44,402 nt of DNA, from assembly GCF_000518645.1 (NCBI RefSeq), contig NZ_JADZ01000040.1:1-44402 (forward strand). Direction: 5' to 3'. This DNA is from Curvibacter gracilis ATCC BAA-807 (lineage in GTDB: Bacteria > Pseudomonadota > Gammaproteobacteria > Burkholderiales > Burkholderiaceae_C). Positions within the stretch are counted from its first letter, which is position 1. Every line of letters starts with the position of its first letter. Below, piece after piece: positions 17,843-26,217 of the stretch. A program made the position numbers and the translations under genes. Below the pieces are notes generated by a model that did not search any database, had not been told where the DNA came from, and was given only the letters and a program-made list of their open reading frames with translations.

Positions 17843-19135
17843 ATGACTGTTCCGAACCACGTGCCCGGCGAAGCCTGGACGATTCTGTGCGTTGACGACG
17901 AGCCTCATATCCTCAGTTCTCTGCGTCGGCTGCTGAAGCCCCATGGCTACCGGTTCCTCGGTGCGAACAGCGCCGAGGAGGGCATCGCGCTACTGGGCAC
18001 CGAGAAAGTCGATCTGATCATTTCTGATATGCGCATGCCGGGCATGCAGGGCGCAGAGTTCCTCGGCATCGCGCGGGAAAGATGGCCCTCTGTCATCCGT
18101 GTCATGCTGACTGGCTACTCCGACGTGAGCTCCACCATCGAGGCCATCAACAAGGGGGAAATCTACCGCTACGTTTCCAAGCCCTGGAATGATCTCGAAG
18201 TGCTGGGCGTGCTGGACCAGGCCCTCGAGCGGCGCCGCATCGAACATGAAAACCACCGGCTGCAGGCAGCCCTGGTAGTCAAGAACGCAGAGTTAAATGA
18301 GTTAAATGGATCTCTAGAGGAGCGTGTGGCCGCCCGCACCGAGGAAGTTGAGCGCATGGCCCGACAGATCCGAAAAAGTCACGTCAACACGATCAAGACG
18401 TTCTCCACATTGCTGGAGTGGAGAGAGGGTTTGTTGGCGGGGCATTCACGCCGGGTGGCTGACATGGCACGCAAGCTCGCACAGGCCATGGCTTGTTCTG
18501 AGCAAGAGATTCAGGACGTCTTCATTGCCGGCCTGATCCACGACATCGGCCTGATCTCCTTGCCCGACAAGGTGATCGAGAAGCCCGTATCCCTTTTGCA
18601 GGGGGAGGACCTCCAGCGCTACGAGAAGCACCCGGCCTTCGGCGAACAGATCCTGCTGTCACAGGATGACCAACAAATGGTGGCCGCCATCATCCGCTCG
18701 CACCATGAACGTCATGACGGCGCCGGCTTTCCCGATCGGTTGGTGGGAGCGATGATCCCGTTGGGCGCGCGCATTCTTGCTGTGACTGACACATATGACG
18801 ACCTCTGTCATGGACGCATCACCAGTGCCAAGCTCAGCGAAGCCGATACCTGTTCTGTGATCGCTCGAGGGCGGGGAAGCCAGTTCGATCCCGAGGTCGT
18901 CGACGTATTCCTGCAGATGCGGCTGGCAGCCCGACCTGTGCCAGAAAAGCCCCCACGCCTGGTGCGGACAGAGGAACTGAGAGCAGGTATGAGACTGGCC
19001 AGGGACCTGGTTTCTCCAGAGGGTCTGGTGTTGCTGTCTACCGGCCATGTGATCCAGGCTGACTTGATCCGGCGTCTGAAACTGCGGGAGACGAGGGATA
19101 ACAGCCTCTACAACTTGTATGTCACGCACGATTGA
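17843..19135 (+). CDS. REC-HD-GYP c-di-GMP phosphodiesterase (RpfG-like)
   Basis: A 430-residue response regulator. ATG 17843 follows AAAGGA. The receiver domain (12-130) has D62 (LIISDMRMPG), T90 and K113. A coiled linker (130-180) leads to an HD domain: H201 in GHSRRVA, H233-D234 in LIHDIG, H263 in EKHPAFG, H287-H288 in SHHE and D in VTDTYDD, so the expected metal ligands are present. The GYP loop reads DGAGFP (GFP for GYP, 295-297) and HDIG is followed by L instead of the usual K. It probably opens c-di-GMP to pGpG or GMP. The 75-residue tail (ELRAGMRLARDLVSPEG) is an extra domain common in such proteins. It leads a three-gene signalling run. Confidence 0.92.
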   Translation: MTVPNHVPGEAWTILCVDDEPHILSSLRRLLKPHGYRFLGANSAEEGIALLGTEKVDLIISDMRMPGMQGAEFLGIARERWPSVIRVMLTGYSDVSSTIEAINKGEIYRYVSKPWNDLEVLGVLDQALERRRIEHENHRLQAALVVKNAELNELNGSLEERVAARTEEVERMARQIRKSHVNTIKTFSTLLEWREGLLAGHSRRVADMARKLAQAMACSEQEIQDVFIAGLIHDIGLISLPDKVIEKPVSLLQGEDLQRYEKHPAFGEQILLSQDDQQMVAAIIRSHHERHDGAGFPDRLVGAMIPLGARILAVTDTYDDLCHGRITSAKLSEADTCSVIARGRGSQFDPEVVDVFLQMRLAARPVPEKPPRLVRTEELRAGMRLARDLVSPEGLVLLSTGHVIQADLIRRLKLRETRDNSLYNLYVTHD

Positions 19136-19144
19136 AGGCAAGCC

Positions 19145-19600
19145 ATGAAGCAGCGTACTCTACTCATCGATGACGAGCCAAACATCATCTCGGCGCTCAA
19201 ACGGGTCCTGGTACCCGTGTTCTCCGAACAGGTCGATTTCTACTTCACCAGCGACTTGGCCGTCGCCTTGACCTGGATCCGTGAAATCGAATTCGATGTC
19301 GTGGTCTCCGACTATCTGATGCCCGACATGAGCGGACTCGAGTTCATTCAGATCGCCAGGACCTTGCAACCCGAGGTGGTTGCCATGATGCTCAGCGCCT
19401 CAACGGAATTTGAGGTGATGCGTACCGCGGTGAACGAGCTCAATGTCTTCAAGTACCTCAGTAAGCCCTGGGTTGCCGATGAACTGTGCCGAGACGTCGC
19501 CGCAGCACTCGAGAAATCAGCCAATGACCGCTACCAGAGGGAGTTGGCCAGCATCGGCCTGATGCAGTTCCGGCCCACTTCGGCGAAGCCCCAGAGCTGA
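19145..19600 (+). CDS. Stand-alone receiver-domain protein
   Basis: A 151-residue protein that is only a receiver domain plus a short tail. It has the acidic pair DDE at 9-11, phospho-acceptor D56 (VVVSDYLMPDMSG), S84 in the position of the usual T, and K107 in LSKPW. The LSKPW ending resembles receivers of the RpfG class, like that of the HD-GYP protein just upstream (YVSKPW). With no output domain it may work as a phosphate shuttle or allosteric partner between the neighbouring kinase and the HD-GYP protein. It starts nine bases after the upstream stop. Confidence 0.9.
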   Translation: MKQRTLLIDDEPNIISALKRVLVPVFSEQVDFYFTSDLAVALTWIREIEFDVVVSDYLMPDMSGLEFIQIARTLQPEVVAMMLSASTEFEVMRTAVNELNVFKYLSKPWVADELCRDVAAALEKSANDRYQRELASIGLMQFRPTSAKPQS

Positions 19601-19632
19601 GCGCAACCTTCATCCAAACCTCCCACGCTGGG

Positions 19633-21738
19633 GTGCCCATGGAATATGCAGAACTCGACATCCTGGAGGCTGTTAGCCAACCCCTGTTTGCCTATGACGG
19701 ACAAGCCATCGTCCATGCCAACCAGAAGATGCTGCGCTTGATCGGTCTTAGCCTGAGCGACTTGCAAGCCCTTGATCCCTTGTCCATCTTCTCCGATGAA
19801 CATCGGGCGATGATCACCCAGTATCTGGGCGAATGCCTGGATGGGGAGGGACTCTCGCCTTCCATCGAACTCAACATCCTGTCAGCCAGCGGCCTGAAGC
19901 GGAACATGGAGATCGCGGGCGTCAAGCGCAGAGTGGCTGACCGATCCATGGTGATCTGTACCTGCCAGGACCTGAGCGATATCAAGATTGTCCAGGACAG
20001 CCTGATGGAGATGGGCCAGCGCTTGAATCAGATCATCGAGAACGATCCGGTGGCCACCCTGGTGATGAACGCTGAGCATGTCGTCACCCACTGGAACTCG
20101 GCCGCTGAACAACTGACTGGGGTAGCCAAAGGCGCGATGATCGGAAACAGGGAAGCCTGGCGGCCGTTTTATCCGAGCCCACGGCCGATTCTGGCCGACC
20201 TCATCATCGAAGGCAGCGTCGAATCCGCGATGCCATCGCTCTATAAGGGGCGGGGCCGGCGGTCGGCCCTGATCTCCAACGCTGTCGAAGCCGAGGACTT
20301 CTTCCCCGACATCGGCGACAGCGGTGCCTGGCTTTACTTCTCGGCAGCTCCGCTTTACGACTCTAAGGGCAGACTGGTCGGGGCGATTGAAACCTTGCAG
20401 GACGTCACCAGCCGCAGGGATGCTGAAGACGCGCTGCGCCGCCAGCAATTGGCCTTGGAATGGACTGTGGCTGAGAGGACTGCCGAAGTGCGCGCACAGC
20501 ATCGTCAGATCGAGGCATTGCTGGAAAACGCTCCCATTGGCATCGTGCAGATTCAGGATGGCCTGATTTCGAGGGTCAACAACACCTTTGTCGAGATGTT
20601 CGAGCTCCAGGAAACGCCAATCCAGACCTTGAGGGTCAATCACATCTTCGCCAGCCGTGACGACTACGAATTCATACGCAAGATGGCCGGTCCCATGTTG
20701 AAGGCCGGTACCGCTTTCAACTACGAGGCACGGATGAGAACCAACCTTGGGAACGAGCGCTGGATCCAGCTGATCGGCTACCCTGCCAACCCCGGCGCCG
20801 GTGATGAAAGTTCGTGGTGGCTGTTACTGGACCGGACCGACATCAAGGCGGCACACGAGAACCTGCAGAAGAACTTCGACCGCATCACGGATATCAATGC
20901 CAAGCTCGAAGAGGCCCAGAACCAGTTGCTGCAATCCGAGAAGATGGCCTCCATCGGCCAGTTGGCTGCCGGTGTGGCGCACGAGATCAACAACCCGCTA
21001 GGCTTCGTGAGCTCGAACATTGGTGCTTTGAGTCGCTATTCAGCGAATTTGCTCGCACTCGGTCATGCCGTGGATCGTGAACTCAAGGACAAGGCATTGG
21101 CTTCCGAAGACGACAGTCCTTGGGGCCGGCTGGCCCAATGTTTTTCCGGATTCGATTTCGAATTTCTGGCTGAAGACCTGCCCGATCTACTGGCGGAAAC
21201 CGAGGACGGACTCTCGCGCGTGAAACGCATCGTGCAGGACCTCAAAGACTTTTCCAGGGTGGACCATGAAGAATGGGCAGAGGCCGACATCAACCAAGGC
21301 TTGGACTCCACCCTGAATGTGGTGAGGAATGAAGTCAAATACAAGGCCGAGGTGGTCAAGCGCTACGGCCAGCTTCCACGAGTGAAGTGCCTGGCAGCCC
21401 AGATCAATCAGGTCCTCATGAACCTGATCGTGAATGCTGCGCAAGCCATCAAGGACAAAGGTGTGATCACCCTGGAAACGGAGGTCCGTGGCGATTGGAT
21501 TGCCATTTCCGTGTCCGACACCGGATGCGGCATGAACGACGAGGTCCGCAAGAGAATCTTTGAACCCTTCTACACAACCAAGCCGGTCGGGCAAGGCACT
21601 GGACTGGGTCTGTCCCTCTCGTATTCCATCGTTCAAAAGCATTGCGGACGGATTGAGGTGGAATCCAGTCCGGGAACCGGGACCAAGTTCACGGTCCACC
21701 TTCCGATCGCCTGCATGCCGCAAACGTCCCAAAACTGA
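19633..21738 (+). CDS. PAS-containing sensor histidine kinase
   Basis: A 701-residue soluble histidine kinase. The start is GTG 19633 or ATG 19639 (two codons later); neither has a strong ribosome site. Three PAS domains are seen at about 8-120, 130-262 and 290-405. The second holds REAWRPFYPSPRPILADLIIEG, the signature also found in the GGDEF cyclase at 16531-17544. A coiled coil (405-437) leads to the H-box GQLAAGVAHEINNPLG (H450), then NLIVNAAQAI, VSDTGCGM and FEPFYTTKPVGQGTGLGLS of the ATPase domain, an NtrB-like kinase core. Last gene of the HD-GYP run, it is the likely kinase for the two receiver proteins before it. Confidence 0.93.
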   Translation: MPMEYAELDILEAVSQPLFAYDGQAIVHANQKMLRLIGLSLSDLQALDPLSIFSDEHRAMITQYLGECLDGEGLSPSIELNILSASGLKRNMEIAGVKRRVADRSMVICTCQDLSDIKIVQDSLMEMGQRLNQIIENDPVATLVMNAEHVVTHWNSAAEQLTGVAKGAMIGNREAWRPFYPSPRPILADLIIEGSVESAMPSLYKGRGRRSALISNAVEAEDFFPDIGDSGAWLYFSAAPLYDSKGRLVGAIETLQDVTSRRDAEDALRRQQLALEWTVAERTAEVRAQHRQIEALLENAPIGIVQIQDGLISRVNNTFVEMFELQETPIQTLRVNHIFASRDDYEFIRKMAGPMLKAGTAFNYEARMRTNLGNERWIQLIGYPANPGAGDESSWWLLLDRTDIKAAHENLQKNFDRITDINAKLEEAQNQLLQSEKMASIGQLAAGVAHEINNPLGFVSSNIGALSRYSANLLALGHAVDRELKDKALASEDDSPWGRLAQCFSGFDFEFLAEDLPDLLAETEDGLSRVKRIVQDLKDFSRVDHEEWAEADINQGLDSTLNVVRNEVKYKAEVVKRYGQLPRVKCLAAQINQVLMNLIVNAAQAIKDKGVITLETEVRGDWIAISVSDTGCGMNDEVRKRIFEPFYTTKPVGQGTGLGLSLSYSIVQKHCGRIEVESSPGTGTKFTVHLPIACMPQTSQN

Positions 21739-21772
21739 CCTGATGGAGAATCAGTTGGCATTTGTACTGGCT

Positions 21773-21917
21773 CTATGCCGCAAGTCCGAGGCTCAGCCGG
21801 TATTCGATGGGGCAAAGAGAGCCGCAGTAAATTTTGATCCGCATCTCGTGGTGCCAGCGGATGTAGGAATCAATCGCCTCAACAAAATGCGTCGAAGTTT
21901 GCCTAGACATGCGAATC
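21773..21917 (-). pseudogene. IS3-family transposase OrfB, C-terminal relic
   Basis: The minus strand reads HFVEAIDSYIRWHHEMRIK, then IYCGSLCPIEYRLSLGLAA and a TAG stop at 21775-21773. This is the usual end of IS3-type DDE transposases (pattern f..yYN..RiklsLgg.sPveYR.slGl). About 40 residues are recognisable. The catalytic core is missing and no inverted repeat is clear, so it is an old remnant. Confidence 0.65.
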
Positions 21918-21918
21918 T

Positions 21919-21937
21919 GTGCCTACGGCGTAGGCAC
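21919..21937. repeat. Short inverted repeat with 7-base arms
   Basis: GTGCCTA and TAGGCAC flank a five-base loop (CGGCG). It sits directly beside the transposase relic and ten bases before a second inverted repeat. It may be an IS end, a regulatory dyad or part of a terminator for the kinase gene upstream. No T run follows. Confidence 0.4.
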
Positions 21938-21946
21938 TCAACACCA

Positions 21947-21977
21947 CAAGACCGCGAAGGCGCCATTTGCGGTCTTG
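21947..21977. terminator. Hairpin with 9-base perfect stem, possible terminator
   Basis: CAAGACCGC pairs with GCGGTCTTG around a 13-base loop. It lies between the kinase gene (stop 21738) and the convergent epimerase gene (stop 22197). A two-sided terminator is plausible, but there is no U-tract, so the call is weak. The 219 bases from 21978 to 22196 hold nothing I recognise. Confidence 0.35.
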
Positions 21978-22196
21978 AGCTGCCTTGAGGCGCGAGGCCA
22001 TCACGCCCTGGCCAACGCCACGGCAGAGGCTGTGGCTCCGGCGAGGCCTGCCTGATCACCCAGGTGCCATGTCCCTGGCTTGTGCCTCACCTCTGCCGTC
22101 CCTGCATCGAACTGCCCGCCGGCGCCAGGTGTGCCTCCGTGTGGCGGAGGCTCTTGCCGGGGTGGCCGCGGTTGATCCGGCCATCTGGCAATCTGC

Positions 22197-23174
22197 TCAG
22201 CGCGTCGTGAGGCAGCCCATGCCTTCCAGCGTGGCTTCCACAGCCTGGTCCAAAGGCGTGTGCGGCTCGTGTCCCAGCACCTCAGTCAAGCGTAGGTTGC
22301 CCATGCGCACGGCTTCGTTCCACAAGTACCTCATTTCGCGCAGCTCCCGCAAAGTGGGGTTGAATGGTGCAGCCAGCGTGATCAGCCACCAGGGAAAGGC
22401 CTGCAATTTCGGGGTCATGCCCGTGCGGCGCTCCACCGCACGCTGGATTGCCTTGGCCATCTGTTGGCCATCGGCGTCCCAATGTCCAGCCAGGTGAAAT
22501 CGTGCGAAAGGCTCCAGGGTGTCCCGACGCGCCAGCAACCCGACCATGGCTCGTGCCACGTCGGGCAGGTAGGACCATTGGTGTCCGACGCCAGCCCTGC
22601 CGGGGAGGCTGACGCGGGTCACTGGCTGACCCGGCTTGATCAGGCCTTGTCCGAACCAGTTGTTGCCGGATTTCGGGCCAAAGAAATCACCCGCCCGCAC
22701 AATGATGACCCGGCACCCCTGGGTGCTTGCCACCTGCAGGCGCCGCTCCAATTCGACGCGAATCGCGCCTTTGCGGGTCACGGGCTGCTGTGGCGAGTCC
22801 TCTTGCAGTTGTGCGAATGCGTCAGGGCCGTAGTTGTACACCGTACCGGGCAGTACGATGGTGGCGCCGTGGTCGAGCGCGGCGGCGACGGTGTTGTCCA
22901 GCATCGGCAATACCAACTCGTTCCAGCGTCGATAGCCGGGTGGGTTCACAGCGTGCACGATCACCGTGCATCCTGCCGCTGCGGCCATCACGTCGTTGCG
23001 GTTCATGGCGTCGCCGCGCAGCCAGGTCATGCCATCGTGCTCTTCCTGGGCTGTGGTGCCACCACGTTTGAGTGCGCGCACCTGCCAGCCGGCGTCTCGC
23101 AGCTGCCGCGCCACCTCGCCGCCGATGCCGCCGGTGGCCCCCAGGACCAGGGCCTTGTTTATGTTGCCAACCAT
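22197..23174 (-). CDS. NAD(P)-dependent epimerase/dehydratase-like SDR
   Basis: A 325-residue Rossmann-fold protein of the extended/atypical short-chain dehydrogenase group. ATG at 23174 is preferred (MVGNINKALVLGATGGIGG) because GGAGAA precedes it; 19 upstream in-frame codons have no homology. The dinucleotide loop is GATGGIGG near residue 11. The strand end AVNPPGYRRWNELV and VYNYGPDAF follow the epimerase pattern. The usual catalytic YxxxK is not evident: the aligned place reads TRKGAIRVELERRL, so it may be a non-catalytic or NmrA-like member. A LysR gene (23271) lies divergently across 96 bases and may control it. Confidence 0.88.
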   Translation of the reverse strand: MVGNINKALVLGATGGIGGEVARQLRDAGWQVRALKRGGTTAQEEHDGMTWLRGDAMNRNDVMAAAAGCTVIVHAVNPPGYRRWNELVLPMLDNTVAAALDHGATIVLPGTVYNYGPDAFAQLQEDSPQQPVTRKGAIRVELERRLQVASTQGCRVIIVRAGDFFGPKSGNNWFGQGLIKPGQPVTRVSLPGRAGVGHQWSYLPDVARAMVGLLARRDTLEPFARFHLAGHWDADGQQMAKAIQRAVERRTGMTPKLQAFPWWLITLAAPFNPTLRELREMRYLWNEAVRMGNLRLTEVLGHEPHTPLDQAVEATLEGMGCLTTR

Positions 23175-23270
23175 CAGAATTCTCCAAAACCAGTTGCGAT
23201 GGCAGAAGTCTGACCGGCGATGCTTTTGCATGGAATTGCCGAAGATGAGCTATCGGCTATACATTTATGC

Positions 23271-24173
23271 ATGGATACAGACATTGGCTGGGAGCTCTAT
23301 CGCTCCTTTCTCAGCGTGCTGCAGGAGGGCTCGCTGTCAGGTGCCGCGCGGGCACTGGGTGTGGCCCAACCGACCGTGGGGCGTCATGTGGTCGCCCTCG
23401 AGAAGGCGTTGGGCGTTGTGCTGTTCACGCGCTCCCAGCTTGGCCTGATGCCCACCGAAGCCGCGCTGGAGTTAAAGGCCCATGCCCAGGCCATGAGCAG
23501 TGCCGCCGCGGCGCTCAAGCGCGCTGCCGAAAGCCAGGGCGCTGGCGTCAGAGGCACGGTGCGAATCAGTGCCAGTGAGGTCATCGGCGTGGAAGTGCTG
23601 CCGCCCATCCTGGCCCGATTGCAAGCCCGGCATCCCTTGCTGAAGGTGGAATTGGTGCTGAGCAACAAAGTGCAGGATTTGCTGCTCAGGGAGGCCGACA
23701 TCGCCGTGCGCATGACGGCGCCCACCCAAGACCAGTTGATCGCTCGGCACCTTGGCCATGTGGAACTCGGCTTGCATGCCCACACGGATTACCTGGAAAA
23801 ACGTGGCACGCCAACCACCGTTGCTCAACTCGGTGAGCATGTCCTGATCGGCTTCGACGAAGAGACGGCGTTCGTGCGCAAGGCTCGAAAAAGTTTTTCC
23901 TCCTGGCACCGCGAGGCATTGGCCCTGCGCAGCGACAGCGACCTGGCCCAACTGGCCCTGATTCGGGCCGGGGCGGGCATCGGCATCTGCCAGGCCGCGC
24001 TGGCCAGACGCAATCCCGAACTGGTCCGCGTGCTACCTGGGCAGGTATCGCTCAAGCTGGAGACGTGGCTCACCATGCACGAAGACCTGCGCGCCAGTGC
24101 ACGCTGCAAGAGCGCATTTGACGCACTGCTTCACGGGTTGCAAAGCTACTTGATTCCATCCTTGCCGGCATGA
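23271..24173 (+). CDS. LysR-family transcriptional regulator
   Basis: A 300-residue LysR-type regulator. ATG at 23271 (MDTDIGWELYRSF) is the natural start; the frame is open 17 codons further but without homology. The HTH is at about residues 8-65 (GSLSGAARALGVAQPTVGRHVVALEKALGV, with the recognition helix inside), followed by the effector-binding domain. It is divergent from the epimerase gene, which is its probable target. A short palindrome ATGC-TTTT-GCAT at 23219-23230 lies in the shared promoter region. Confidence 0.92.
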   Translation: MDTDIGWELYRSFLSVLQEGSLSGAARALGVAQPTVGRHVVALEKALGVVLFTRSQLGLMPTEAALELKAHAQAMSSAAAALKRAAESQGAGVRGTVRISASEVIGVEVLPPILARLQARHPLLKVELVLSNKVQDLLLREADIAVRMTAPTQDQLIARHLGHVELGLHAHTDYLEKRGTPTTVAQLGEHVLIGFDEETAFVRKARKSFSSWHREALALRSDSDLAQLALIRAGAGIGICQAALARRNPELVRVLPGQVSLKLETWLTMHEDLRASARCKSAFDALLHGLQSYLIPSLPA

Positions 24174-24410
24174 AGACGACCTGCCTTCAAAGGTCGGTGA
24201 TACGCGCCTCTTCGGCACGGCCATTTTTGACAGCCCTGTTCAGCACGAACCTGTGCCGCGCGAATATAGTCCATGATGCAATCTGGAATGCCACGGGCAA
24301 GTTCGGCAGGAGCTTGCGCTTTCTGGGAAGGCATTGCGTGACGCGCGGCTTTGCCATCTTCTCATTGTCGGAAAGTGGCGCCACGCTTTGGCCATGCGAC
24401 CGCCTCTTTT

Positions 24411-25343
24411 ATGAACCAACTCGATTCAATGCGTGCCCTGCTGAGTGTTGTCGACCAGGGCGGATTTGCGCCTGCGGCGCAAGCACTCAACACCTCAAGG
24501 GCCAAGATCACCCGGCTGATCCAGGAGCTGGAGGCTGCGCTCAACATCCGCCTGCTGCAACGCACCACGCGCACGCTGTCGCTGACGGAGGCGGGCGAGG
24601 TCTATGTGGCGCGCATCCGCCCCTTGATCGAAGGGCTGGATGCCGCCAACGATGAGGCCAGCAGCAGTGGGCGCATGCCGGGCGGCCTGTTGAAGGTGCA
24701 ATCGTCGCTCGATTTTGCGGCGGCCCAATTGATTCCCCGGGTTCCGCGTCTGCAGCGCGTCTACCCCCAGCTGGAGATCGAGGTCAATACCAGCGACAAG
24801 CTGCTGGAGGCGCCCGATCTCAAGTCGGACGTGACAGTGCTCTTCAGCCGGCAGGGGCTGGCCGATGGCGACTACACGGCCTTCAAGCTGGGCACCACCC
24901 ATGCCTTGCTCTGCGCATCGCCCCGCTATCTGGAGGCCCACCCGGCCCCGGTGCACCCCTCAGAGCTGGAGCAGCACGAATGCCTGTTCCCCAAGGGCAA
25001 AGGCCTTGCCGAGGTGCTGCGGTTTCGCTCGACGGCGGCTGGGGCTCAGCCCAGTGTGGATGTGCGCCCCGGGCCGGCCAGGTTTCACTCTCACAGCCCC
25101 GAGGCGCTGTACATGGCCGCTTTGCAGGGCATGGGGATCATCGGCATGCTCTCGGCCCACGCCCAGCCCTATCTGCAAAGCGGGGCCCTGGTGCGTGTGC
25201 TGCCCGACTGGGTGGGCGAATCCTGGCAGGTGTGGCTGGCCTTCACGGGTCGCAAGCATGTGCCGCGCAAGGTGCAGGCGTTTCTGGCCTTCCTCAGATC
25301 CGAATTTGGCGACCCCGACGCCGACCCCTGGCAAGTGGCTTGA
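24411..25343 (+). CDS. LysR-family transcriptional regulator (CrgA-like)
   Basis: A 310-residue LysR-type regulator starting at ATG 24411 (MNQLDSMRALLSVVDQGGF). HTH at residues 6-62 with AAQALNTSRAKITRLIQELE, then a two-lobed effector domain. MNQLDSMRAL and LLQRTTRTLSLTEAG are typical of the large CrgA/DsdC-like subgroup. It is separated by 237 bases from the preceding LysR gene, and downstream is the stop of a TetR gene on the other strand (25501). No target gene is evident beside it. Confidence 0.92.
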   Translation: MNQLDSMRALLSVVDQGGFAPAAQALNTSRAKITRLIQELEAALNIRLLQRTTRTLSLTEAGEVYVARIRPLIEGLDAANDEASSSGRMPGGLLKVQSSLDFAAAQLIPRVPRLQRVYPQLEIEVNTSDKLLEAPDLKSDVTVLFSRQGLADGDYTAFKLGTTHALLCASPRYLEAHPAPVHPSELEQHECLFPKGKGLAEVLRFRSTAAGAQPSVDVRPGPARFHSHSPEALYMAALQGMGIIGMLSAHAQPYLQSGALVRVLPDWVGESWQVWLAFTGRKHVPRKVQAFLAFLRSEFGDPDADPWQVA

Positions 25344-25500
25344 GTCGACGGGCGCATTGCGTTGATGCGGTCTGTGCCCGCAGCCAGGGCACAGCACCCT
25401 GTGGCGCCCCATCGAATCGCCAGCAGCGTCGCGCCGGTGTGTCGAAGGCCTGCCGGGGGCAGGGTGCCCGGGGCGAGTCATGCCCTCTTTCAGCCCTCTT

Positions 25501-26115
25501 TCAACCTTCGTGAGCAGGTGCCCCATAGGCGGCCCAGAAAACACCGAGTGCGTGCTTGGCCGCCTCCGAGATCTCCTGCGGGGATGGCACCTGGATCACA
25601 CCGAACAGGCGCTTGTGAAAAAACTGCGACTCCAACAATCCACGAAGGTGATCCGCCGCCATCGTGGTGTCGCAGCGCTTGAGCTCGCCCCGGTCGATGG
25701 CCAGGTTCAAGAACTCGACCACGGCATGGTCCGCCAGCCTGGGGCCTTGCTCGAACATGCGCTGGGCAAGCTGCTGGTCGACCGAGCCCGCCACCACCAG
25801 TCGAAACAAGGCCAAGGCGTCGTCTGAGGTTGTGACGCTCAACATGGCTTCGGCAAAGGCCTGCAAGGTGTCGCGAACCGGCCCGGCCGGATCCAGTTGG
25901 CCGAAGGGGGTGTCGAACTGCGCGTCGGCCAGGGTTTGCACCGTCACCAGGAACAGGTCTTCCTTCGACTCAAAGTAGCCGTACAGGGTCGCTTTGGAGT
26001 AGCCCACGGTCTGGGCAATGTCGGACATCTTGGTGCCGGCATAGCCTTTCTCCAGAAAAACATGGGCTGCGGCCTGGACGATGGCCTGGCGACGGGACTC
26101 GGTTTTGACGCGCAT
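25501..26115 (-). CDS. TetR/AcrR-family repressor of the RND operon
   Basis: A 204-residue TetR-type repressor. The N-terminal HTH is AIVQAAAHVFLEKGYAGTKM, then IAQTVGYSKATLYGYFESKEDLF (residues 11-55). The C-terminal helical domain should bind the inducing compound. It is divergent from the RND efflux operon beginning at 26218, with about 100 bases between them that contain a strong dyad (26181-26210). By analogy with AcrR and MexR-type repressors it should shut off the pump until a substrate binds. That role is inferred from position. Confidence 0.93.
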   Translation of the reverse strand: MRVKTESRRQAIVQAAAHVFLEKGYAGTKMSDIAQTVGYSKATLYGYFESKEDLFLVTVQTLADAQFDTPFGQLDPAGPVRDTLQAFAEAMLSVTTSDDALALFRLVVAGSVDQQLAQRMFEQGPRLADHAVVEFLNLAIDRGELKRCDTTMAADHLRGLLESQFFHKRLFGVIQVPSPQEISEAAKHALGVFWAAYGAPAHEG

Positions 26116-26180
26116 GGTTCACCCAACTTTACTTTTGTCTACGCAGCGGTTGTTTGCCTGGTTCAGGCGTACTTAAAAAT

Positions 26181-26210
26181 AGACCCATAAGTTTAGTTAT
26201 GGTTGGGTCT
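26181..26210. promoter_or_regulatory. Dyad operator between TetR gene and RND operon
   Basis: Two nested inverted repeats are visible. The outer is AGACCCA (26181-26187) with TGGGTCT (26204-26210). The inner is CCATAA (26185-26190), six bases, then TTATGG (26197-26202). They end seven bases before the first codon of the outer-membrane gene (26218), overlapping its ribosome-site region. This size and symmetry suit a TetR-family dimer. Confidence 0.6.
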
Positions 26211-26217
26211 GTTCACA

